A stretch of DNA of 64,000 nucleotides from Fremontodendron californicum (GCA_030761205.1 JAULJL010000002.1:25585010-25649009), one strand, 5' to 3'. Shown: positions 35,310 through 49,312, numbered from the stretch's first letter. The notes: generated by a model not told the origin, from the sequence alone. Made by a program: numbers and translations.

Positions 35310-38300
35310 GTGTACGGATGCGGAATATGAGGACCCTCCTGTCAGTAATTCTGAAATTGATTTTGAAATACCCATTTGCACGGGGGATTTTAAGGCTAAT
35401 GAAGATACTGAGGATTATGGTCTACCTCCGGATCTATTGAGGAAAATAGAGCAAGAGGAGAGAAGCAAGTACTTTCTCATAAGGAGTTATTGGAAACAAT
35501 AAATCTGGGAAATGGTGAAGAGATAAAAGAAGTCAAAATTGGAACTTCATTGTCACCATCAATAAAAGGTGAATTGATGGCTTTGCTCCAGGAGTATGTG
35601 GATGTATTTGCATGGTCTTACCAAGATATGCCAGGGTTAGATCCGGATATTGTGGTTCATAAGCTCCCTTTGAGGCCAGAATGCAAGCCAATTCAGCAAA
35701 AGTTGAGAAGAATGAGGCCTAATATGCTGTTAAAGATAAAAGAGGAGGTGAAGAAACAATTTGATGTTGGATTCTTAGAGGTGGCAAAATATCCAGAATG
35801 GGTGACAAATATTATTCCAGTACCGAAGAAAGATGGCAAGGTGCGGATATGCGTTGATTACCGAGATTTGAACAAGGCTAACCCTAAAGATAATCTCCCT
35901 TTGCCTCATATTGATACTCTGGTGGATAATACAGCGAAGAGTTCTTTATTTTCTTTTATGGACGGATTCTCAGGATACAATCAGATCAAGATGGCACCAG
36001 AAGATATGGAGAAAACCACATTTGTTACAATGTGGGGCACCTTCTGCTACAAAGTAATGCCATTTGGGTTGAAGAATGCTGGGGCAACATACCAGAGAGC
36101 CATGGTGACCTTGTTTCATGATATGATGCATAAGGGAATTGAGGTCTACGTTGATGATATGATCACAAAGTCGCAAGGAGAAGAGGAGCATATTACGAAT
36201 CTTAAGAAGCTCTTTGAACGATTAAGGAAATTTAGACTTAAGCTAAATCCGGCAAAATGCACTTTTGGAGTCACCTCGGGGAAGTTGTTGGGTTTTGTCG
36301 TCAGCAAAAGAGGAATTGAGATTGACCCAGATAAAGTGAAGGCCATTCAGAATCTGCCACCACCTCACACTCAAAAGGAAGTAAGAGGCTTTCTAGGGAG
36401 ATTGAATTATATTGCTCGATTTATCTCACAGTTGACCAACAAATGTGATCCAATATTTAAGTTACTTCGAAAACGTGATCCAGGAGAATGGGATGAAGGG
36501 TGTCAGATTGCTTTCGAAAAGGTTAAGCATTATCTATCAAACCCACCAGTATTAATGCCACCTATTTTGGATAAACCAATGATACTGTATTTATCAGTAT
36601 TTGAAAGATCCATGGGTTGTGTTTTGGGGCAACTTGATGAAACGGGAAAGAAAGAACAGGCAGTTTACTATCTCGGCAAGAAGTTCACAGATTATGAGTT
36701 GAAATATTCGTCGGTAGAAAAGTTGTGCTGCGCCTTAGCTTGGACTGCTCGAAGACTCAGACAGTATATGTTGTATCACACAACGTGGCTGATTGCCAAG
36801 CTAGATCCAGTCAAGTACATGTTGGAAGCACCTTCTTTGTCAGGGAGGACAGCAAGATGGCAGGTTTTATTGTCAGAATACGACATTGTATATGTAAGTC
36901 AAAAAGCTATCAAAGGCAATGCAGTGGCTGAATTCTTAGCAAGTCGGGTAGTGGAAGATTATGAGTCGTTGAACTTTGACTTTCCGGATGAAGATTTGAT
37001 GTATGTGTCACAAGCAGATGATATTCCTCTGAAGAAGAAAGTATGGAAAATGTACTTTGATGGCGCATCTAATGCCATGGGGCATGGAATCGGTGCAGTA
37101 CTTATATCCCCAGAAGAAGACTGTTATCCTTTCACTGCTAGATTGGATTTTGATTGTACAAACAATACTGCCGAGTATGAAGCATGTACTATGGGCCTTC
37201 GTGCTGCAGTCGACAGAAAGATTAAAGAATTGGAAGTTTACGGAGACTCAGCCTTGGTGATTTACCAGTTACGAGGAGAACGGGAAACCCGAGATACAAA
37301 ACTAATCCGATACCGAGAACTCATACTGAGTTTATTAGAGGAGTTTGAAGAAGTGAATTTCAATTACTTTCCTCGAGAAGAAAACCGAATGGAAGATGCT
37401 CTGGCTACTTTGTCATCAATGTTTAAAGTGAATAAAGGGGCGGATGTTGTGCCGATCAAGATGAGCATATATGAGTCTCCCGCCCACTGTTTGAGTATCG
37501 AAGAAGAAGCAGATGGTCTCCCTTGGTATAATGACATCTTGCAGTACATCAAGAGTCAACAGTATCCAGAACAAGCAACAGAGAATGACAAGAGGACTCT
37601 GAGAAGGTTAGCAATGGGTTTTGTTCTAGATGGCGAGATTCTCTACAAGAAAGGAAAAGATCAAGTCTTGTTGAGATGTTTCGGGTCTGCCGAAGCTCGA
37701 AGAATCATAGAAGAGGTCCATGAAGGGATATGTGGCACCCATGCTAATGGTCACATGCTTGCTAAACAGATTATGAAGGCAAGGTACTATTGGCTGACCA
37801 TGGAAGGAGATTGTATCAGTTATTCCCGGAAGTGTCATAAATGCCAGATTTATGAAGATAAGATTCATGTGTCGCCATCGCCTTTACATGTCATGACTGC
37901 ACCATGGCCTTTTTCAATATGGAGAATGGATATGATCGGGCCTGTTACCCTAAAAGCTTCAAATGGACATTGTTTCATCTTGGTGGCCATAGATTATTTC
38001 ACAAAGTGGGTAGAAGCTGCGTCTTATGCAAATGTAACAAAGTCGGTGGTATGCAGATTCGTCAAGAAAGAAATCATATGCCGTTATGGGTTGCCAGCAA
38101 GAATTATTTCGGATAATGCTCTCAATTTAAACAATAATATGATGAGAGAAGTGTGTACTCAATTCAAGATCACACATCATAATTCGGCACCTTACCATCC
38201 GAAGATGAATGGCGCAGTAGAAGCAGCTAATAAGAACATCAAGAAGATTGTCGAGAAGATGACCAATGTGTACAAAGATTGGCATGAGATCCTGCCTTTC

Positions 38301-38738
38301 GCTCTTCATGCATATCGTACTTCGGTCCGCACATCTACAGGGGCAACACCATTTTCTTTGGTATACGGGATGGAAGCAGTGCTACCTATTGAAGTTGAGA
38401 TCCCTTCACTTCGGGTTCTGATGGAAGTTGGCCTAGAGGAAGCAGAATGGGTTAGAGCTCGTTATGAACAGTTGAATCTCATCGAGGAGAAAAGATTGAA
38501 AGCAATTTGTCATGGGCAGTTGTATCAGAAAAGGATGATTCGAGCCCACAACAAGAAGGTTCGTCCTAGACAGTTCCGAGAGGGGGAGTTGGTATTGAGG
38601 AAAATTCTCCCTATAGTGAAGGACCCGAGAGGAAAATGGGCTCCAAATTGGGAAGGACCTTATGTGGTAAAGAGAGCTTTTCCTGGAGGAGCATTGATTC
38701 TAACTCGGATGGACGGAGATGATTTTGACATCCCGTGA
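35310..38738 (+). pseudogene. pol: Pol of element C: RT, RNase H, archaeal-type RNase H, integrase; one frameshift near its start
   Basis: The exon opens with CTDAEYEDPP. At about 35455-35465 two extra bases, compared with B, shift the frame; from 35490 a 1082-residue frame runs uninterrupted. Numbering from that ATG: RT about 50-270 with CVDYRDLN and active site YVDD (220-223); Ty3-type RNase H about 360-490; a second, archaeal-type RNase H about 515-645 with D524 (YFDGASN), the NTAEYEAC glutamate, D586 and NRMEDAL; integrase HHCC zinc finger about 745-785 and DDE core D814, D875, E911 (35 residues between the last two). Two RNase H domains mark the Tat/Ogre clade. The GAxxPF-like and C-terminal regions are also present. 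Apart from the frameshift it looks nearly functional. Confidence 0.9.
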
Positions 38739-40414
38739 ATGCTGATGAACTGAAGAAGTATTATGCTTGTAAACAAAAAAAAATTGTGTGATGCTGTGCA
38801 CATGAAAATTCGAATGATTCCAAGTGTAAAAATAGAAATTCTATATATCTATTTCCCTTGAGAATTGCTTTTCAAAGAGAATATTTATGCTTGATATGAT
38901 GAATGGCCGTTTTTCATATTCCTTCCACTAAGAAGAAGTCATCCTTAGTCACCCCTTTGAACCTTAAGAATTATTTCTTTCTTTAAACCTTGATCAAGGA
39001 TCACCCTCTACACTAGAGGGCAAATGCGAGGAAAGATAATAAAAAATGATGGCAAAAAGAAAGCCATCGGAAAATGTGGCAAATGAAAGTCAACAAAGCA
39101 AAAAAGAAAAGAAAGTCCAAAAAGGGACAAATGTTTCAAGAATGAGTTCTCCTCAGGAAGTGATCCTTGACCCAATCACCCTTAAACACATTTTGGGCCT
39201 ATTTATCCTTTCTTTCTAAAACTAAACCTTGGCCTACATTACATGCTTTAAAAGCCCATTTTGATCAAGCATGGATATTTAATTTGAAAGGTTATTCTCA
39301 GAATCCATCCCATCTTTTGAATTGATATTTTTACCTTGGAAGCATTTAGAATTCTCAGATGCATGGTAGAATACAAAAACAAAAAAAAATGGAAATAAAA
39401 AAGAATGAAAAGGAGAGGTTTAAGCCGAAAACCCCCAAAGGGCGACTTAATACCGAACAAAGGAAACTTGAGTTGAAAACCTGTAAAAGGCTGCTCAAGT
39501 ACTAATCAAAGCTTGAATCAATGCTCCGTGTAATGGGGGAGAAAGTATCTGACAATCAGTGAAAAGGGGAACAATGCAGTCTGATGTAACTACAGAAGTT
39601 AAGAGGTTACCCAAGTGAATTGCTCATTCAAGAGAAATTTCAGATGGTTTGAAAAAGGAGGGGTCCAAGATATTCCACATCCAGGGCATCTACAGCCTAT
39701 AACCTTATATTTGTTTATTATATCCTTGATATTTATTTTTACCATTTTAAAACATTTCTTGTAATAAATTCTTGTTATCCTTTTCATGACAATTTTTGAT
39801 TGATTCATATTCTCTTTCATATACTTTTGAGATGCATTATGGTTGTTATTAAATTGAATGATGATTAGTAATAAAAATCTTTAAATAAAGGGATTTCAAA
39901 GTATTACTAAGGAATAGATTTAAATCTTGGGAAGGTTTGGAAAGTTCACCAAGAAGAGAAAACAGTGAACGTGGTGGAGACTCCGTCGCGAAGTCAGAAA
40001 ATCTGTGAACTTCAGCGAGAGTTAGAAGCTGAGACTGTTTGACAAGATATCTTGAGTGAAGGATTCCTCAAGTGGGGCATCAATGAACAGTTGAAGACTC
40101 TGTCCTGAAGTCATATAATCTGTGAACCTCAAAGAAACCATGGATTAGAAATTATGGCACAATCATTTGATTGCATTTATTTTAGGAAGCATACAAGCAT
40201 TTGCAAAAGCATGGCATTCTCATCATTGCATTTAGCTAACAGTGCAGAAATCAGGAAAGCTTGGACTTCCCCAAAGAGAACTCGTTTTGTTTCTCAAAAG
40301 ATTCAAAGTTTGAGATCGCCATCAAGGTATTTCCTCCTGTTTTAAATTGAATTCATTTTGTTTATCAGACAAATCGAGCCTTGAGACCGTCGTCAAGGTA
40401 TTTTCAAACCGATT
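38739..40414 (+). other. 3' UTR of element C before the minisatellite
   Basis: Much of it aligns with 3890-4700 of element A and, reversed, with D (47400-48150). It includes the internal purine-like motif (39006-39030), an A/G-rich run (39375-39415) and 'catttgcaaaagcatggca'-type sequence (40195-40215). There is no gene. Confidence 0.7.
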
Positions 40415-41091
40415 TTTAAGACCTAGGGCAACATTTTAAAGACCTCCGGTCACAATTTTAAAGACCTCCGGGCACCATTTTAAGACCTCCGGGCACCAAT
40501 TTTAAAGACCTCCGGGCACAATTTTAAAGACCTCCGGGCACCATTTTAAAGACCTTTGGGCACCAGTTTTTTAAGACCTCCGGGCACCATTTTAAAGACC
40601 TCCGGGCACCATTTTAAAGACCTCCGGGCACAATTTTAAAGACCTCCGGGCACTATTTTAAAGACCTTCGGGCACCAGTTTTTTAAGACCTCCGGCCACC
40701 ATTTTAAAGACCTTCGGGCACCAATTTTAAAGACCTCCGAGCACCATTTTAAAGACCTTCGGGCACCAGTTTTTTAAGACCTCCGAGCACCATTTTAAAG
40801 ACCTCCGGGCACCAATTTTTAAAGAACTCCGGGCACCAGTTTTTTAAGACCTTCGGGCACTAGTTTTTTTAAGACCTCCGAGCACCAATTTTGAAGACCT
40901 CCGGGCACCATTTTAAAGACCTCCAAGCACCATTTTAAAGACCTCCGGGCACCATTTTAAAGACCTCCGGGCATCATTTTAAAGACCTCCGGGCATCATT
41001 TCAAAGACCTCCGGGCACCATTTTAAAGACCTCCGGGCACCATTTTAAGACCTCCGGGCACCATTTTTAAAGACCTTCGAGCATAATTTTT
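40415..41091 (+). repeat. ~22-bp minisatellite, about 30 copies, in the 3' UTR of C
   Basis: The unit is 'aaagacctccgggcaccatttt', with small variants (ctccgagcac, cttcgggcac, caattttt, cagtttttt). I count 30 copies by eye. The units are directly adjacent with no unique spacers. It sits where element A has its unrelated 180-bp array. Confidence 0.92.
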
Positions 41092-41385
41092 CTTTTAAAA
41101 ATCGAATTCGTTCTCTTAAGACGGATCGAGCCTTGATTAGTCAAGGAATTCAATTTAAGGACAAATCTTCAATTTACAGCTTATTTTCAAAAAAAAAATT
41201 GAAAAAAGAAAAAAATAGAAAAGAAAAAATAGAAAAAAATAGAAAAAATAGAAAATGAAAAATGAAAAAATGATAGAAGAATGAAAAAGAAAACCCCTTT
41301 CCCTTTCCTTCACATGTGATTTCACTGACCGTACAAAACTAGTGTTGGTTTATCTTTGCCTGATTCCTGATTCTCAGCAATAGCC

Positions 41386-41394
41386 AAAGAGGGG
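41386..41394 (+). promoter_or_regulatory. Polypurine tract of element C
   Basis: 'aaagagggg' lies four bases before the TG of the 3' LTR, as in element A. Confidence 0.72.
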
Positions 41395-44300
41395 TAGCTG
41401 TAAACACCTAATTTTGTCCGGACCACTAAACAGGTATGTTTCCTTCCTATATTGATGTTTTCGAGTGTAAAAAGACTGTTTTCATCTTGCAGGTGGTACT
41501 CCGAGACTTAGTTTAAGAGGGTGAGCACAAAAAGTCAAACTTGAAAAAGTCAACCTCCCAAAAAGTCAACCCCAAAAAGTCAACTATTGAAAAAGTCAAC
41601 CCACTTTCAAAATCAAGGCTTTAAGTTCAATTGAAAAATGGCGAAATAATTTTGATAATCCGAGGTCTACATTGAAAGATATGGAGTTCGGAAGTTGGGA
41701 TTTAGAGATTCAGTAGAAAGGAAACCCTAATCCGAGAAATTTGGGGAAAAGTGCTTAAACGATCACATTGGTCAAAATTGAAGGTTCCAAATGAAATATA
41801 AGCACTGACTACGGGTAATGGAGAATTCACTGGCAAGAAAAACTGAAAGAAAAGTCAATCCGGGAGAAAACCGAGAATTAGGGTTTTTAGTGGATTTCGG
41901 TGAAATCGGGAAGAATCACAGAAATGGCCCGAATCGGTAAGACCAAAGCCCCCAATGGATGAAGAATAATTAAAAAGGATAGCCCAAGGCTCAGATTGAA
42001 GAAAATCTAAAAATCGGACTTGTTTTGAGCAAAACCGGGTTTCGGAGGCAAAAAGGCAAAATTGGAAAATTTGAGAAAAATAGCAAATGGACTCCGAAAA
42101 TTCTGAAAATTTGTCAATCTAATTCTTAAATCATTTGAAAGAGATTGGCGAAAGAAAATCTTGATTCGGAGTTCGTTTGCAAAATGGCCAAATCTCGGGC
42201 TTCTTATGTAGTAATTCAATAAGGAAAATCCCGGAAAAATAGCAAATAAGCTCCAAAAAATCTGAAATTTTGCAAATCTCATTTTTAAATTATTTGGAAG
42301 AGATTGGCAAAATAAAATCTTGATTCGGAGTTCGTTTGCAAAATGGCCAAATCCCGAGCCACCTATGCAGTAATTCAAGCCGATAAATCCCGAAAAAAAT
42401 ACCAAATGAGCTCCAAAAATTATGAAAACTTCCAGATCACATTTTTAAATTATTTGGAAGATATTGGTGAAGAAAAATCTTGATTTGGAGCTCGTTTAAA
42501 AAATGGGAAAATGTAGGGGCATAAAAGGGCATTTTTGGAAGGAACAATCCAAATAAATAGCAAACGGACTCGGATAATTTTGAAAACTTCCAGAACTCAA
42601 TATTTTATTATTTTGGAAGTATTAAAAAAAATAAAAATTGAATTTGGAGTCCGTTTGATATTTATTTGCATCCGGGGGGCAAAATGGTCATTTCACCCAA
42701 GCAACCGAAAAGGGCTTCTTTAGGCCTTTCAAAAAATCAGAGTTGGGCTGGAAAAGAGAAGTGCTGGCCTACCCAGGCCCAAAGGAAGGTGGAAGCTTCT
42801 GATTTTTCAATCAAATGGCTAAAAATCAAGAGTTAGTTAGAGATTCTCTTTGATCAAGCCATGGTGATTAAGCCACATAGGCCAAGAGAGATGTCAACAT
42901 TATTCTTTAACAGCTATAATTTGAGAGAGCTTATATGCTAATCTAAAGGTGTTAATTCCATTATTTTTTCACCTTGAATTATTAGCCATTTGATGGGAAA
43001 TTTGTTACAAAAAAATGACAACACCTTGGGCAATATAGGGACCACTCGGACAGCCTTGTTTGGGAGGTCAGAATTTCATTTTTTTCATCTTCATTTTGCT
43101 GAGTTCTTAGAATTTTTACTAAGTTTTTCTCTTCTTGGTTGAGAGCAAAAAATAAAAGTTTAGAAAAAAAAAAGGAAAGTTTGAAGAGATAAAGCTTGAA
43201 AGATAGCTTCTTGAGGTTGCTCTTCAGCACCAACTCTTGCACTTTCTTGATTTTCTATTCTTGTTTTTGCGATTTTGATTTCTATTTGGTGACTTTCCAT
43301 TTTAAATAAATTTTTTTATTGTTCTTTTCAAGTTCTTCCTTCATCTCCTTCTTAAGTATATTTTTTACATTTTATTTTTACAATAAACTCACCATGGCCA
43401 AATGGCCTACATTATTTATTTAAGTTGCTGTTTTGATTTATTTTACCATATTGTTTATGTTATTTTCTTTGATTTTGATGTTTTAAATGTTATGTTACTT
43501 CATATTATTGAGTTATATTTTAATTTGGTTGGTTTGTTTGTTGCCATTTATGTTTTAAATATCATGTTTTTGCATTTTTAATTTTCTGTTTTCATGATGT
43601 TTAAATTTGAGCATGTTTTAGATTTAGTATATCAAGTGTTTGTGAAAATGCTTGTGTGGTCTTTGCATGATTTGAGTTTTATATCTTAGTTGAGCATGTT
43701 TTAGATTTAGTATATTAAGTGATTGTGAAAATGCTTGTGTGGTTTTTGCATGATTTAAGTGTTATATTTTAGTTGAGCATGTTAGTATACCAAGTGTTTG
43801 TGAAAATGCCATGCTTGTTGGAGCTTGAGGCCATTTGGCTACTCCATGTGTTTTGCATTGTGTGTTGCATTTTTTGCCATGTTAGTTGGTAGGTTTTTGC
43901 ATTTACATGTCATTTGATTTAGTTTTGCATGCTAGTATACCAAATGTTTGTGAAAATGCCATGTTTGCTAGTTACATTATGCTATTCGGCCCTCTTGGAA
44001 TTTTTGCATTTTATGTGCATTCTTTCCATGTTAGTTGATAGGTTAGAATTTGCATGATATTTGATTGAGTTTTGGATTAAGCATGCTTTGTGTTTGTGAA
44101 AATGCCATGCATATTTTAATTATTAAGCTACGTTTATTTGCCATGCATGTTCATGCATTTTAGGTCTAGGTTGCATTAAATGCCATGCAAGTTCATTTAG
44201 GTCTAGGTCACTTTATGAATGCCATGCATTTTTTCATGACATTTAGGTTTAAATCCATGCATTTCATGCATTATGTTTGCTGTATTGTTTCATGCATTTC

Positions 44301-45394
44301 ATGTTCATGTCACTTGAATAATGACTTGAGCCAATTAATGGTTCAAAGTCATGCTCTCTTGAGCACACTTGTGGAAAATTAAGTTTGTCAAATTGATTAT
44401 TCTACCTTTGTGATTTTTTTTACTTAGCCAATTTTTATCTAACTTTCAAAAAGTCCTAGCTACTGTTTAAGTCATTTTATGAGTTTCAAATATTTTTACT
44501 TTGATTTTTAAATGATTTTATCAAAGGCAAAAATGTATTTTGGCAAAACAGTTTTTGTACCTTTCCGATTTTTCTGGGCATTCGTCTTTAATCAGAAAAT
44601 TAATTCGATTTTTTTCCCGTGTATTTTTACATGTCTTGAGTCTCCAGTATTTTTTTCAAAAATTTTTCAATTTTTAAAAATAGGAGAAAAAATCGTGGCT
44701 TAAAACTGGACAGTGGAGTCAGAATTGAATTTAAAGAAAAATCATTTTTCAGTTTTGGTTAAGTTACTTAGAGTGGGCTGATTAGGAGGGTTAGCTACTG
44801 ACTTAGGGTAGTTTCTAAGCCTTTTTAAACTCTAAAAATGGTTTTTCAAGTCTCGGGTTAAGGGTAGTCAAGTCCGGATTTTTAAACTTAGGAAGTTAGA
44901 GCCATTTAAAAAAAGATTTAGCCCAGTTTTTATTTTTAATTCAAGCTTTTCAAAATTGTTTTCAAACAATCACAAAGTATTTTGGTTTTAGAATATTTAA
45001 TTTGACATATTTTCCTAAGATAGCCGGATATCTTTTTAGATATACGGATTTCCTTAATAAAAGGAAAAAATACATTTCATGCATTGCATTTTTCATATTC
45101 ATGCATTTTATATAATATGTGATTCTTGTTATAATAATTTCTATGATATTGTTATTATTTTGATTTATATTTTTTGATGTTATATGGTTTGTTATATGAT
45201 TTGTAATATTTCATGATATCCTATGCTTTTATTTAGTTTTTTTTTTTGTCATATTATTTAGCATATACTATGTTCATGCATTATTATTTTCATTTTTATT
45301 TTTTCATACATATTATATGATAGCATTATTTCATATTCCATCTCATTTAATTTATATGCCATATCATTCATGTTTGCCATGTCATTTAAATTAT

Positions 45395-45640
45395 TTCATT
45401 TTATATATAATATGTTATGTTACTTAGGTTATTTTATTTCATTTAGAAAATATCATGTTACTTAGGTTATTCCATTTCATATGGAATATGTTATGTTACT
45501 TAGTTTATTTTATTTCATTTAGAATATATCATATGACTTAGGATATTGCATCTCATATAGAATATATTATGTTACATAGGTTATTTAATTTCATTTAGAA
45601 TATATCATATAACTTAGGATATTTCATTTCATTTAGAATA
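45395..45640 (+). repeat. ~50-bp tandem cluster in the C LTR
   Basis: Four to five copies carry 'atgttacttaggttattt' followed by 'catttagaatat'. It is also at 27245-27500 in the 5' LTR, and in decayed form in D (about 55480-55640, reversed), but is absent from A and B. Confidence 0.75.
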
Positions 45641-46092
45641 TGCTAAGGCATTCAAATCATGTCATGTCATTTAGGTTGCATTATATTATTTAGATTTTGC
45701 TATGTCATTTTATTTATGTCATGCATATACATATTCATTTCTTTTAAATGCTTTTAAAAAAGATAATGGTTTTCAATTAAAAAAATAAAGATATTTCCGA
45801 GTTAAAATAATTCATGAGTTCTCTACCGAGTTTGCTGGAGGGAATATCATCAATTATTATTAATAAAGGAATATCTTTCTTTCAAAAAAGAGAATGATTC
45901 AGAAAGTTTTCCAAAACTAATAAAAATTTCTATATTTTGCCACGTTTGTTGGGGAATATAGGAAATTTTTGAATTTATAAATTCCGAATCATTTTTAATA
46001 AAAAATGGAATTATTTTTCTTTAAATTGGGAATTAACTCGAAATACTAAATTTAAAACCAACTTTTTACCGAGACTTGAGATAACACACGAT

Positions 46093-46202
46093 TAATAAGG
46101 TACCGATTTATACGGGCGTTGTGGGGGTGCTAATCCTTCCCCGCACGTAACCGACTCCCGAACCCGCTTCTTTGATTTCTCTGGTTTTAAAACGCAGACT
46201 TG
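46093..46202 (+). promoter_or_regulatory. Conserved GC-rich LTR box (C, 3' copy)
   Basis: It is identical in its core to the 5' copy at 27958-28066. Confidence 0.6.
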
Positions 46203-46441
46203 AAATTGGTTTTTAAAATGTTTTAATTAATTTTTAAAATATTTTATAAAACCGATTTTAATAGGTGGCCTATCACACCTAGCTAAAAAGATTGGTGGCG
46301 ACTCCATGTTTTTTTTAAGGTCATTTTCAAAACCTTCATTTTTCTAGAGGAATTAAGTCGACTTTTCCTCGGTTTTTTAATGTCACGCTTAACAAATAAT
46401 AAAGTCTTGCGATGAGACTCGTTATTTTTTAGGTTGCAACA

Positions 46442-48825
46442 AAGGTAAAATGCAGATGCTCATGATATAGTGCAAATGCTAATACCCGTGAATGATACAA
46501 ATGCTTGCTGACACGGTGCAGATGCCAAGCTTAATAAAGAAATGAGTGCTCATGGATGATGCAAATGCCCCTGATCGTTTTTCTTGACTTTGGCTTAGCC
46601 TTTCCCATTCATTTTTCCTCTTCAAATCAGAGTATATCTTCAACTCCTTTTTCAATCTTTGGCTATTCTCTTGCCCCAATAGTTTTCAAACTCTTATCAA
46701 CAGAAACCTGTTTGCTGAGTTCTATTTCTTCTTCTCATATTTGGAAGCCAAGGTTAACCCTAGTAGTTCAACACCTTTGGGTTAGAAAAACCCTTATCTC
46801 ATGTCAACATCAAAAATGTATTTCAAAAATATTTTTATTTTCCCTTTTTGAAAAACAATTTTGCTTATTTAATGAAAATTTCTGAGCCAAAAATATTAAC
46901 TCCATAGTGTGTGATGTACGAATCTTTTGAAGACTGATAATCATTGTTAGAAATTTCCCTAAGTGTCAATTTGGGTTTTTCAATTTGAATTGACAAGGCT
47001 TGGTACATCAAGATCTTGGTTTTCCAGGTAAACTTCACAGCAAAAATGTATGTCCCTTCTAGGCTCACGAATGGAACAAATTTTATAGATCATGAATTCA
47101 TTGAGAACCAAACAAATTCAACATTCTTTAATTTCCATATCAAGGTATTTTGACAAGAGTCGAGATTGGCCGGGATGTTTAAATAGGAAAGTTGATTTTG
47201 GAGGGAAAAAAGTTTCAGATTTTGAAGACAATCCTCCGAATGAGAGCTGTCAATTTAAGAGGTACAGGAATTCCTAGATGTTCCTCGATGACCACTTCTT
47301 TTGTTATGGTATCGGTACAGACATTAGATGGCATCACAAATTTCCATTTTACTCTAGACCGCCCATTTTTGGGTTTTCGCCCTAGAGTCCCATTCATTCC
47401 ATTTTTTCTTTCTCTTTTTTTTTTTGTTCTACCATGCACTTGAGAATTTTAAATTCTTCCATAGTGAAATGATAATTCGATGAGATAGGATAAAATCTGA
47501 GGAAAAACTCTTCAAGTTAAACATTCATGCTTGATCAAAATGGACTTTTAAAGCATGTAATGTTGGCCATGATTCGGGGTTCAGAAAGAAAGGATAAATA
47601 GGCCCAAAATATGTGTTTGACGGTAATCAGATCAAGGATCAATTCTTGAAGAGGATTCCTTTTTGAAACATTTATCCCTTTTTGGACTTTTCATTCTTTT
47701 TCGACTTTTGCTCTTTTTCTTCCCTGCTTTTGGCTTTCATTTTCCATACTTTTTCACACTTTTTTTTCTTGGCTTTCATTTTGCCATTTTTCTTTTTCTT
47801 TTTTCTTTTTTCTTCGACAGAGTGAGCTTGTATTTCTTCAGGGCTCCATTTGCTTTGCGTCTGTCTTTAAGCTAGGACTCATTCCTCCATGATCTTTAAA
47901 AAGATCTTTCCTCGCATTTGCCCCCCAGTGTAGAGGGTGATCCTTGATCAGTGTTCAAAGAAGAAAGAATTCTTTCGGCTCAAAAGGGGTGACTATGGAT
48001 GGATAATTTTCTCTTTGTGTGAGGGATATGAAAGATGGCCATTTATTGTATCAAGAACGAATATTCTCATTGAAAAGCAATCCCTAGGGGAAATAGATAA
48101 TCAAATTTTCATTTTGCACTTTGGAATCATCCGAATTCTCATATGCATGATATCACAATTTTTCTCTCCTTTTTTTTTCTTTTTTTTGCATGCCCCTAAT
48201 GATTTAGGCATTAATTCTATCCTTATTCACCATGTATCCATCATTTCTACATATGAAGCCCCAATTTGATTAACCATGAGGATTTGTATCATTACGAGGA
48301 ACATCGCAAGTCTAGGTTTCCACTGAAAAGGCTAAATTTCAATTTTGAGTTCTTTGAAAAGGCAAAGAAAATATGTCCCAAAAATAAGTTTCTCTGGGAC
48401 ATGAAATAATCTAGTTTGGTCATAGTGCCCTGAAGTGTTAATCATGAAGTGATGTTTGGGCAATTGACTTTTTGTGGTTGTTGGAAATCACATGAATGGT
48501 TTTGACACAACCTTGACATATACCAAATTACCATGATCTAGATTCTTAAAAGAATGTCTCATATGTTTGAATTTCAAGGAATTCAAAATTTTTCAAAAAG
48601 TTTGTTTCTTTGTTCATAGCCTAGATTAGGATCTACGTTTTTGCTTATTTTGCAATGACAATGGTTTATGAAATTTAATTTATTCGTATTCCTTGAAGCA
48701 TTAAGTCTTTCAAGTGGTCTTGGTTTAATGGATTTAGGTATAGGAAAACCTAAAAGAGAGAGGGAAAGTAGTGGGTCATTTCTAATAATGATCATCAATA
48801 TTCTCGAGAATGCCCATTACTGATT
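46442..48825 (-). other. 3' non-coding region of D, homologous to element A 3215-5635
   Basis: It is collinear in reverse with A over almost its whole length, including the internal purine motif (47911-47936). No pol or protease sequence is present. The ORFs at 46556-46885 and 47663-48269 are antisense counterparts of ones in A, without family resemblance. Confidence 0.75.
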
Positions 48826-49312
48826 AGCGCTCGAACCTTTCGCTTTCGAGACAAACAATTTTCTGTGAAATGACCTCAAATCCCGTAATGATAACCACAA
48901 AATGCATTTTGATCATACCAGTCTGGGTACGGGGGTTGGATAGGTTTTACTGGCACTCGAGCGAGGAGTCGGTTTTTGACAAGCTGGGGTAACAACTCAG
49001 AATAAGAGATAGATAGTGGCTCAAACTGATCTCTTTTTCGAATATTCTTTGATTTTCACTGATTGGCCTGAGGTTGGAGATTCTTCAAATAATTACTTTG
49101 ATAAGACATCGAGTATAAGTAAGGATCCCTATACACATTGTTCATGGAAGGGTAGAACTGATGGTACATAGGTTGTAGAGGATATAGGACAAAGTTTCCC
49201 ATCTATTGCCCACCATAAATCATAGACTGGATATCTATTACTTTTCTTTGGGGTTTCCAATTTCCCTTGCTACCGGATGTCTCCCCTACTTTGAGCTTTC
49301 CTTTTTTGTCTG

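Larger units (their letters stand above)
26576..46441 (+). mobile_element. Element C: near-complete Ogre-type Ty3-gypsy retrotransposon
   Basis: The order is truncated 5' LTR, PBS, leader, ORF1, gag, protease, intron, pol, 3' UTR with minisatellite, polypurine tract and full 3' LTR. Pol is the best preserved gene, but gag has an internal deletion, ORF1 and protease carry stops, and a frameshift precedes RT, so the copy is not expected to be autonomous. The overlapping parts of the two LTRs (1731 and 1730 bp) look about 97-99% identical by eye, so the insertion is young. At the right end (46442) the flank is the 3' region of element D in antisense, showing that C inserted into D; AAGGT (46442-46446) is the predicted target-site duplication. 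Confidence 0.9.
41399..46441 (+). repeat. 3' LTR of element C (5043 bp)
   Basis: It begins TGTAAACACC and ends GCAACA; A and B end GCGACA, so one base changed. It has the same order of blocks as the A LTR: the 'gaaaaagtcaac' cluster (41535-41605), 'tgtttgtgaaaatgc' segments (43630-44110), one copy of the block tripled in A (44550-44740), the 'catttagaatatatcat' cluster (45395-45640), the GC-rich box (46093-46202) and the PBS-like motif (46296-46306). There is no gene. Confidence 0.92.

Noticed and set aside
40415..41091. Regular short repeats resembling a CRISPR array
   Set aside because: Units of ~22 bp are directly adjacent with no unique spacers, there are no cas genes, and the sequence is inside a plant LTR element.
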